Below, piece after piece: positions 43,069 to 51,900 of a stretch of 64,000 nt of DNA. The first letter of the stretch is position 1; every line of letters starts with the position of its first letter. This DNA comes from Christensenellaceae bacterium. GTDB lineage: Bacteria > Bacillota > Clostridia > Christensenellales > CAG-138. The notes beneath the pieces are model-generated. The model worked only from the letters and a program-made list of their open reading frames with translations, ran no database searches and was not told where the DNA came from. Made by a program: the position numbers and the translations under genes. The stretch is taken from NCBI GenBank assembly GCA_031261085.1, contig JAISKB010000006.1:1-64000 (forward strand), given 5' to 3'.

Positions 43069-44358
43069 TTAGTATAAATTGGTCAAATCCACCATCTGAC
43101 GCGCCAAAGCCTCGACCTTTTCTTTGAGCTTAAACACGCAGTCGAGCTCGGTGGCATAGCCCTTTACGATATCCTCGGCCAAGGATCGGCAGGTCGGGCT
43201 CCCGCAGGAACCGCAATCCAGCCCCTTAAACGTTTTGGTAAGCCCCTCGATTTTATCCATCATGGTGATGGCGTCGGAAATATTATCGCTGAGCGTGATG
43301 CTGGGCCGCGGGCCCCAGGGCTGCATCATAAGCACCTCATCCGGCGGCAGCTCAAGCTCCGCAGCCGCTTGCGCGTCGCCCACCTGCATACGCTCTATGA
43401 GCTTGCGCAAGGAGTTGCGCGCCACAAACGGGTTTTCAAACACCAGCGCGCCGCCCACGCAGCCCCCGGTGCAAGCCGAACCCTCGAAAAACTCCAGATC
43501 ATCCAGTCGCCCGTTTTCGATTTCTTCGAGCACATGAATCACATTGTGGATGCCATCCACCGACAGCAGGTTGTTGCGGCGGAGCGCCGCGCACTCGCCG
43601 CCATAATTTGCCCAGTTTACCCCCTGCCAGCTCGCGTGCGGCTTTTGCCGGATAAATTCCGGCACCTCGTGCTTAAGGTTGGAGGAAAGCAGGCCGTAGA
43701 TATCTTGTATGGAGATGGCGCCATCCACATAGGTGCTCCTGCCCGAATGGATGCTGGCCATTTTGGCCGGGCAGGGCGTGATAAAGAACGCGCCAATCTC
43801 TTCGATAGGTACGCCATGCGCCTTGGAATACTCCTTTTTGGCCAGCATGGCGGCCACCTCTTTGGGGGAGAGCACATTGGCCACATTGGGCAGCAGCTCG
43901 GGGAAGCGAATTTGTATGAGCGCCACCACCGCCGGGCAGGCGGAGGATATCAGCGGGCGAACCGTGGTGGTTTTAAGCAGGTCACGCATCGTGGCCGACA
44001 CGATATCCGCCGCGCGCGCCACCTCGAAAACATCGTTGAAGCCTATGCGCAGCAGCGCGCTCATCACGTTATCCACGCTGGGCACATTGCGAAACTGGCC
44101 ATACAGCGTGGGGGCAGGCAACGCAATGCGGTGCTCAAAGCGGAAGATGGAGTTGATGGAATCGGTTTGCGCCACCTTGGCATGGTGCGGGCATATCTGC
44201 ACGCACACCCCGCAATCGATGCACAGCTCATACAAAATGCTGGCCTTGCCATTGCGCACGCGGATACACTCCATCGGGCAGCGCTTTAGGCAGGTCGTAC
44301 AGCCAACGCATTTGTCCTTTTCCAGTTTAACGCTGTGATACAGCTGTTTGATGGGCAT
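43069..44358 (-). CDS. [FeFe]-hydrogenase-like iron-sulfur protein (sensor-type)
   Basis: 429 residues. N-terminal two 4Fe-4S ferredoxin domain: CVGCTTCLKRCPMECIRV and CIDCGVCVQICPHHAKV. The middle is the iron-only hydrogenase large subunit fold with altered H-cluster motifs: SSACPAVVALI (for TSCCPxW), FITPCPAKMASI (for MPCxxKxxE) and EGSACTGGCVGGAL (for ExMACxxGCxxGGG). All four expected cysteines remain. The C-terminus is a separate 4Fe-4S domain (LDCGSCGSPTCRSLAEDIVK, ~375-394, CxxC..C). This architecture is the group C/D-like or regulatory hydrogenase family, not a typical catalytic HydA. Confidence 0.85.
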   Translation of the reverse strand: MPIKQLYHSVKLEKDKCVGCTTCLKRCPMECIRVRNGKASILYELCIDCGVCVQICPHHAKVAQTDSINSIFRFEHRIALPAPTLYGQFRNVPSVDNVMSALLRIGFNDVFEVARAADIVSATMRDLLKTTTVRPLISSACPAVVALIQIRFPELLPNVANVLSPKEVAAMLAKKEYSKAHGVPIEEIGAFFITPCPAKMASIHSGRSTYVDGAISIQDIYGLLSSNLKHEVPEFIRQKPHASWQGVNWANYGGECAALRRNNLLSVDGIHNVIHVLEEIENGRLDDLEFFEGSACTGGCVGGALVFENPFVARNSLRKLIERMQVGDAQAAAELELPPDEVLMMQPWGPRPSITLSDNISDAITMMDKIEGLTKTFKGLDCGSCGSPTCRSLAEDIVKGYATELDCVFKLKEKVEALARQMVDLTNLY

Positions 44359-44383
44359 TGCACACCCTCGCCTCTATGCTATT

Positions 44384-44842
44384 TTACTGTTCTTGCGGCT
44401 GCTCCTGCAACAGGTTAAAGTCCATATTCACAGTGGTACCTGCGCCAACCGCGGAGGATATTTCAAACGCATCGGAACATCGCCTCATGTTGGGGAGCCC
44501 CATGCCCGCGCCAAAGCCCAGCATACGCACCTCTTCGGAGGCGGTGGAATACCCTTCCTGCATGGCGCGGTCTACATCGGCTATGCCGGGGCCTACATCC
44601 TGTATGAGCAGGTGGATACGGTCGGGGTAGATGGTGAGCGCCATGCTGCCGCCCCAGGAGTGGATTGCAAGGTTTATTTCCGCCTCGTAAGAGGCGATGG
44701 CGACCCGCCGCACCACGCCGGAATGAACGCCCAGCTTTTTAAGCACATTTTTATAGTACGAGGATATTTGGCCCGCGGCGGCAAAATTGCTGCGTTCCAC
44801 CGTTCGCACTTCTTGGAAGGTTTGGTTTTCGCCGCTAGTCAT
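44384..44842 (-). CDS. SpoIIAB/RsbW-like ATP-binding protein
   Basis: 152 residues. HATPase_c of anti-sigma type: AIASYEAEINLAIHSWGGSM (N box, ~47-66), LLIQDVGPGIADVDRAMQEG (G1, ~78-97) and LGFGAGMGLPNMRRCSDAFE (G2, ~109-128). It has no sensor or phospho-acceptor domain. Its start overlaps the DRTGG gene by 8 bases (ATGACTAG) and it lies 25 bases before the hydrogenase-like gene, consistent with a joint switch. Confidence 0.85.
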   Translation of the reverse strand: MTSGENQTFQEVRTVERSNFAAAGQISSYYKNVLKKLGVHSGVVRRVAIASYEAEINLAIHSWGGSMALTIYPDRIHLLIQDVGPGIADVDRAMQEGYSTASEEVRMLGFGAGMGLPNMRRCSDAFEISSAVGAGTTVNMDFNLLQEQPQEQ

Positions 44843-45191
44843 GAATGCGCCTAAGCCCCTTCAAACCGTTTGAGTAAAGTTCGCCGCACACCACATACAT
44901 CGTGCGCTCGGTACGCATCAGCGTAATCCCATTTTGCGAAGCGATTTCAATCATTTCGGGCGTGGGCATTTTGCCCCGCGCAAAGATGACCGCCTTCAAA
45001 TCGAGCATCTGCGCGGTAAGCACGGTATGCACCGTGCATAACCCGGTAATCAGAACCCGGTTTTGATCGGTGGAAACGAGCACATCGCTCATCATATCGC
45101 TGGCCGCCGCAATGGGGATATCTCTTTCCATGTCTCCATCGTTGCAGATCACTTCCGCTTCAAGGAGCTGCGCCATCTGCGCGAGTTTCAT
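44835..45191 (-). CDS. DRTGG-domain protein
   Basis: 118 residues. QMAQLLEAEVICNDGDMERD then IPIAAASDMMSDVLVSTDQN and VLITGLCTVHTVLTAQMLDL, with AVIFARGKMPTPEMIEIASQ: the family found also in phosphotransacetylase N-termini and in hydrogenase operons. Nucleotide or metabolite sensing is likely but not proven. It follows the NuoE gene by 15 bases. Confidence 0.85.
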   Translation of the reverse strand: MKLAQMAQLLEAEVICNDGDMERDIPIAAASDMMSDVLVSTDQNRVLITGLCTVHTVLTAQMLDLKAVIFARGKMPTPEMIEIASQNGITLMRTERTMYVVCGELYSNGLKGLRRIHD

Positions 45192-45206
45192 ATATGTTAC
45201 CTCGCG

Positions 45207-45695
45207 CTACGCTTGCTTGCGGAAATTCTCGATGATACCCGGGATATCCGAGGGCGCGAGGCGACCGAATACCTCACCGTTGACCATCATGGCAGGCGCC
45301 AAGCCGCAGCAGCCTATGCAGCGGGTCGCATCCAGCGTGAACAGGCCGTCCTTGGTGGTTTTGCCGACTTCCACGCCATCGAGCTGCTTTTGCAGCTCAT
45401 CGAGCACCAGCTGGGAGCCCTTAACATAGCAGGCGGTGCCCAGGCATAGGCCCACGGCATACTTGCCCTTGGGTTCGAGTGTAAATAGGGAATAGAACGT
45501 GGCTATACCATAAATCTCCGCAATGGATACCTCCATCGCCGCGGCAAGGTAGTTGGTCACTTCTTCATCTACGCAGCCGATAATCTCTTGTGCCTGCTGC
45601 ATAACGGGCAACAAACCGCCAGGCTGGCCCTTCCATTTAAGGATGACTTCATCGAGCTTTTTATAGCCCTCTGCGCGCGCTGTTCCAGTCGCCAT
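45207..45695 (-). CDS. NuoE/HndA-type 2Fe-2S subunit
   Basis: About 162 residues from the ATG at 45695 (MATGTARAEGYKKLDEVILK); AGGAGG lies 12 bases upstream, and a longer frame to 45725 begins before this SD. Helical N-terminal part (GGLLPVMQQAQEIIGCVDEE) then the thioredoxin-like 2Fe-2S domain with CLGTACYVKGSQLVLDEL and DATRCIGCCGLAPAMMVNGE. Such subunits pair with NuoF to take electrons from NADH. First gene of the nine-gene operon, 90 bases behind the Rex-like site. Confidence 0.93.
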   Translation of the reverse strand: MATGTARAEGYKKLDEVILKWKGQPGGLLPVMQQAQEIIGCVDEEVTNYLAAAMEVSIAEIYGIATFYSLFTLEPKGKYAVGLCLGTACYVKGSQLVLDELQKQLDGVEVGKTTKDGLFTLDATRCIGCCGLAPAMMVNGEVFGRLAPSDIPGIIENFRKQA

Positions 45696-45785
45696 ATGAG
45701 TATATTTCCTCCTGTTGTTTTTCACTAGAGTTTTTATGATTGAGATCGGTATAAAACGCTATGGTACCTCGATTGCATATGTACC

Positions 45786-45803
45786 TTGTTAAGTTTATCA
45801 CAG
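45786..45803. promoter_or_regulatory. Rex-like operator before the redox operon
   Basis: TTGTTA-N6-TCACAG matches the Rex half-sites TTGTGA-N6-TCACAA at 10 of 12 positions. It lies ~90 bases upstream of the NuoE-type gene, overlapping a probable -10 region (TAAACT). Rex is encoded at 22842 in the same window. Confidence 0.55.
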
Positions 45804-45924
45804 GACTAGAAAAAATGAAAGTGTAAAGTGCGTTTTTTGAGAGGTATATAAAGTAAACTTATATATATCCGCAGGGTGGGTCTTTTTTTGTTAGAGTGGG
45901 AGGTTTGCCCTCTTTGAGATGAAA

Positions 45925-45968
45925 AAAGGGAGAAGGAACCCTTCCCGGCGGCAAGGTAGGGTTCGGGG
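45925..45968 (-). terminator. terminator of the giant glucan synthase gene
   Basis: Minus strand GAACCCT...AGGGTTC stem with a GC-rich loop, then CTTCTCCCTTTTTT. In the rest of the 284-base gap 45696-45979 I see only promoter-type sequence. Confidence 0.5.
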
Positions 45969-45979
45969 CGCGGAAACGC

Positions 45980-48900
45980 TCAAAATATAACCTCCACCTC
46001 GTGCTCGCCGCCGTCATCCACGAGCTCAAGCCGCCGCGGGCCGGGCGCATCGCCCTTTTTAAAATGCAGTGCGTATACCGTGCCGCCAAAGCGATACCGC
46101 ACTGTGTAGCTTTCGAATATGGTGCAGGGCGCAAATTCCAGCGCGCTGCCCCGCCGCCGAACGCCCAATATATGCTCGAGCGCAATGGTGTACAGCCACC
46201 CGGCGGCGCCGGTATACCAGCTCCACCCGCCGCGCCCGCCGTTGGGCGGCGCGTATACATCCCCGGCCACAGCATAGGGCTCGGTCTTGTAGCGCAGGGC
46301 ATCGGCATAGGTGCGGGCGTGCTCGATGGGGTTGAGCAAGTCGAACAGCCGCTGCGCCTGCCCGGGCCGGTTCAGCGCACACTCGGCCAACACAGCCCAC
46401 GCCGCGCCATGCGTGTACTGCCCGCCGTTTTCCCGCACGCCGGGCAGATAGGCCGTGATATACCCCACCGCGTTTCCCTGTTCCTCAGGGTCGGTAAACG
46501 GCGGCGTAAGCAGGCGCAATATGCCGCTCTGCTCATCGACCAGCATCCGGTGCAGCGAATCCATCGCCTCGGCGCCATGTGCCGCGCCGCAGATGGCAGC
46601 CCAGGCCTGGCTCAGGCAATCGATGCTGCAGGCGTCGTTTTGCTGCGCGCCCAGCGGCTTGCCATCGGCAAAATAGGCGCGCCTATACCACGCGCCATCC
46701 CAGCCCGCCTCCTCGAGCGCCGTCTCCAGCGCCTGTATCGCCAGCTCGCAGCGCTGGGTGAAGGCCGCATCCGCCTGCCGCCGCGCCAGCGGAATAAACC
46801 GCCGCAATACATCCAGCAAAAACCAACCCAGCCACACGCTCTCGCCGCCTTCGCCGCCCACCAGATCCATACCGTCGTTCCAATCGCCGCCCTCCATAAG
46901 CGGCAGACCATGGCTCCCAAAGCGCAACGCGCTTAAAATGGCGCGGCAGCAATGCTGATACAGCGTTTCGCTCCGCCCGCTGGGCTGCATGTGCGCATAA
47001 AGGTCCCGCGCGCCCTCGGGTATGGGCGCCGCCTCCAAATAAGGCGCCCGCTCGTTGAGCAAATCCCAATCCTGCGTGGCTTCCAGATATTGCGCAAGCA
47101 CATACGGCAAAAACAGCCTGTCATCCGCAATATAGGTGCGCACGCCGCGATAGGGCGCGTGCCACCAGTGCAGCACATCCCCCGCTTCAAATTGCCGCGC
47201 GGCGCAGGTCAGCAGGTGCGCACGCACCCGCGCGGGGTCGGTATGCAGCAGGGCCAGCATATCCTGCAATTGGTCGCGGAAGCCTATCGCCCCGCCGCTT
47301 TGATAGTATCCGCCCCGCGCAAACAACCGGCTCGCGTATACCTGATAGAGCAAGCGCCCATTGAGCAGCAGGTTCATGGCCTCGTTGGGCGTTTGCACCC
47401 GTATGCCATCTAACCGCTCCCGCCACAGCTCCCGCACCCGCGCAAGCTCCCGCTCCGCTTCGGCGGGGGTGGTTTGCGCCGCGCGCAGGGCTTCGTCACG
47501 GGTGCCCTGCCCCAGTAGGAACAGCACCTGCCGCAGGCCGCCCGCGGGCACCGTCACCTCGCACCGCAGCGCCGAAAGCTCCCCCCGGCCCCCGCAATCC
47601 ATATCCTCCATATTCCAGCCCGCATGCAGCAGGGCCGTCCTATCCAAGCAGGCCTCGGCAGCCTCGCCGCAAGCGGCGATATAAGCGGGCTCTTCCCCCG
47701 CGTGGCGCAGATTTTGCGCGAATACCACATTATCCTGCCGGCGCACATACAGGCTTTCGGGGCGGGGTTGATCGCCCAGCGCCCACTCCACCGCGTAGAG
47801 CGTGCGCACGCGCCGCGCGGCGGGAGCCGGGTTGTGCAGCGTGAGTAACGAATACTTGCGGGCGTCCTGTGTATGTACAAACTGCGTAAGCTCCAGCCGC
47901 AGCCCCGCCGCCGCTGTGCGGTAGGAGGTATAGCCATAGCCGTGCCGCACGCGCGCGGTATCGCCGCACAACCTGCCGGGCAGCGGTGAAAACACCGCGC
48001 CGTCCTCGGCATCGCACAGCAGCAGGAACTCCCCCTTTTGATCCGTGACCGGCTCGTTATACCAAGGCGTCAGCCTGCCTTCCCGGCTGTTGCCGCCCCA
48101 GGTATAGCCGCCGCCGCTTTCGCTCACCAGCGTGCCAAAGCCTTCGTTCGCCAATATATTGCACCAGGGCAGCGGCGTGGTTTGCCCCTTTGCCAGCGCA
48201 ATCACATATTCGCCCGTTTCGTCGAACCCGCCCAGCCCGTTGTAAAATGCCAGGGGCGGCGCCTCCTCCCACGCCGCCGCTTCCCGCGAAAGCGGGGGAA
48301 CGCAGGCGTTGGTTTCGCTTTGCGGATACAATCGGGGCGCAAACTGCTTGTCGAGGCTCACGTCGGCATCCACCTCCATCATGGCCATGGATAGCAGCAG
48401 CGCGCGGTCCTCCGGCGCCAGCGCATACCCGTGCAGCAGGTGTACCCCCGCCCGCCGCCCGGCCAGCTCGCCGAGCCGTGCGCGCAGGTCGCCGCGGTAC
48501 TCGTTTGGATATTCCCCCAGCAGTATCAGGTCCGCCGCGCAGCCCCGCGCGGCCATATAGGCTATCAGCTCCACCAGTGAGCGCGCCATGCGCAGCTGCG
48601 TTAATTGCGTGACCCGCATCAGCAAAATCGGCGCATCCCCCGAAACGCCCAGCCGCCACAAGCCCTGTATGCCCTGCGTTTGCCCGCTTTGCGGCAGCGG
48701 TTTGCAGGGCAGCTGCAGCAGCAATCGCGCCGCGATGCGTTCAAACAGCTCGGCCTTGCCCTGCGACAGCCCGGCAAAGCGGAGTGCGCTTTGGGCGTGC
48801 GCCCAAGCCAAATCGGCGCAATCCCCCAGCGAGGCGCAAACCTCCTCGGCGTCAGAAAGCGCCTTTGTGCGGCTTTCGGCATAGCCCATCACAAACCACA

Positions 48901-51900
48901 GCGTGGCGCTTTGCCCTGCGGGTATGCGCACCCCGGCCCGCGCGGCAAAATACGGATCCACCGTTTCGGCCGGGTTGTTGTGGGCGGCGGGCGGCGTCAG
49001 CATGGCCTCGGCCAGCGTTTTGCCCCGGCCCTGCGCGCGCAGCCTATCCGTTTCGTAGCGCGGCCGCGTTTCGCCCTGTACCAGCGCGTATAAAACGCTC
49101 ATACCGCCCGCGCGGCGGCGTTCAAACAGCATCACCTCCTGCGAAGCGCCGCCGCCCGAGCCCAGCGTCGCGGCGCAGGCGCGCACCGTGAGCCGCACGA
49201 AGGCGGGGTGCGCCACATCCTCGGCCTGGCCCGCAAGGCATACCTCCATAAATACGCCCATCTCCACCTCGGCTTCCGCCTCCCCATGATTGGCAAGCGT
49301 AACGGCGCGCACCTCGGCATCGTGCTGAGCGCATACGCACACCTCGACATGGCTCGAGAGTTTGCCGCACTGCCTGTTGAATTCCGCCTTGTGCGGGTGG
49401 AGCACGGTTTCGGCGGCATCGGCGGTATCATAAACCGCGTCCCCGCACCGGAGCAATATGTGCACGCCGCTGTCCGCGCGCAAATAGTCGGGCCGCCACC
49501 GCCCCAGCATCACGCCGCCGCATTTGGAAAAGCCCAGGCCGCTATCCGTAATAAACGTGGTATATCGCCCGTTGGAGAGCAACTGCGCCTCGGGCACCAC
49601 ATGCTCCTTCGCGATGCGCCGGGGCTTGTGCGGCCGTTTTTCGGCCGGCTTGCGCGGCTCGGCGGCGCTGTTTAGGCGCCGTATGGCGGTGCTGTGCGCG
49701 GGCGGCTTTTCCTCCAGCAAAACGCGCACGGCCTTAAGCTGCGGCAGCGCCATAAACCGCTTGGATACGCTGCCCTCGCACAGGGCGTTGGTGAGCGCGC
49801 ACAGGCTCATGCCCTGATGGTGCGCCATATAGCTGCGCACCCGCTCAAACGCTTTGCCCTCCCCCGCGCGGGCGGGCGTAAAATCCAGCGCCTCGATCAT
49901 GCCATATTCCTCCAGCGCCCCAAGGCTTATGAGCGCGCGGAGGTTTTGCACCGCCGCCTCTGGGCAAGGCCCCAAGGCCAGCAGGGTGGCATAGGGCGCG
50001 ACGACCCTTGTACGCTCCCGCTGCGCCATCAGGCTTAGCCTGGGCACGCCAAACGCGCGGTATTGATAATACATAGCTCGGTCAAACGCATAGTAGCCGG
50101 ATTCGGATATGCCCCAGGGCAGGCTTCCGGCATAGCGTATTTGGGTGCGCACGGCGTTTTTACAGCTTTCGTGCAGCAGCGTGCCCGGCGTTTGCCCGGT
50201 AAACAGCACCGGCATCAGGTATTCGAACATGGTGCCGCTCCACGACAACAGCGTGCGGCCGCAGGCGGGGGTCAACTGCCTCCCCAAACGGAACCAGTGC
50301 TCCAGCTCCACCTGCCCCTGCGCCACCGCCACCAGGCTGGTAAGCCGCGCCTCACTGGCCAGCAGGTCATACCACGCGCGGGAAAGCTGGCCGTTTTCCA
50401 CATCGAAGCCTATGCAAAACAACCGCCGCTGCGCATCGTACAGCGGACGAAAATCCATCGCATCCACCAAAGCCCGGCACCGGGCGGCTTCCGTTCCCCC
50501 GCCCTGCACCTCCTCCAGCGCCGCGCCGGCCGACAGCAGGCAGGCGGCCAAATTGCCGCTATCCACGGTGGAAACATAGCGGGGGCTTAGCGGCGCGAGC
50601 GTATCCGCACGGTACCAGTTATATAGGTGCCCGTTCCACATCTCCATCCGCTCGAGGCTGCTTAGCATACGCCCGATGCGCAGCGCCATATCCGCATCGG
50701 TTATAAGCCCCAAATCCCGCGCGCAAACGCAGGCCATCAGCCCCATGCCTATGTTGGTGGGGGAAGTGTTGCGCACCGGCGCCTGCGGCGGCGCGACCTG
50801 CACGTTATCCGGCGGCAGATAGTTTGTATGCTCGTTGGCATAGGCGTCGAACCAACGCCAGGTTCGCGCCGCAATATCCCGAAGCAGCTCCTGCGCCTGC
50901 TCTGGCGGCGCATACGCTCTGTGCGGCCGATCCAGCCGCCGCACGCAAACCGGCGCAAGCAACCACGCAAGCCCCAGCAGCACGCCGCATACCGGCGCCT
51001 TTCCCCCCAGGCCCAGCAGCATCAAGCCCCCCAAGGCGGGTTGTATCCACAGCGCGCGGTAATACCCCCCAACGCCCTGCGGCTTGCTTTGCACCTGCGC
51101 GGCGGTTTGCCACTGCAGCATATGCCGGTGGGAGCGCAGCACGCGGTATAGCGTGCGTATCTGCGCATCGGCAACGCGCAGGGCGCTGTAGGGCAGCGTC
51201 AGCAAATCCAGCCCGGCGCGCGCCGCCTGCGCACCCTCATCCCACAGCGCGCCCGCAAAGCGTATTTCCTGCCCGTTGAACCGGGCGGCGATAAAGCGAA
51301 AGGGCAGCAGCAGCACACCCGGCAAAAAGCCCTCGAGCAGGGCCAGCAGCGCAAGCGCCGCATACCAACCCACCCCCAGCGCCGGCAGGGCCAACAGCGC
51401 CAGCAGCGCCGCGCCGGGCAGCAGCGTGCGGCGAAAGTTATCCCATATTTTATAGCGGGATAACGCGGACAGCGGGTTGCCGCGCAGTATGCCAGCCGCA
51501 TCCCTTATGCCCACCGCCAAAAACGGCAAAAGCTGCCAATCCCCCCGCGTCCAGCGGTGCTGCCGCTTCCACCAGGCTACGAAGTTGGAGGGCTCCCCCT
51601 CCATAAACGCGATATCCCCGGCGTAGCCCGCGCGCAAAAAGCACCCCTCGAGCAGGTCGTGGCTGAGCACGGTGTTGTCGGGGATCCAGCCCAAAAGCGA
51701 CGCGGCGAACGCTTCCACATCGAATATGCCCTTGCCGCCAAAATTGCCGGTGTAAAACACATCCTGATAAAACTCCGCGCTCATGGGGAAGTAACTATCC
51801 AGCCCGCAAGCCCCGGCGGCCAGCCAGGCGAACGCGCTGCTGCGGGAACCCGCGGCGCTCCTTTGCATGCGCGGCGCAATCACGCCATAGCCCTCGCACA

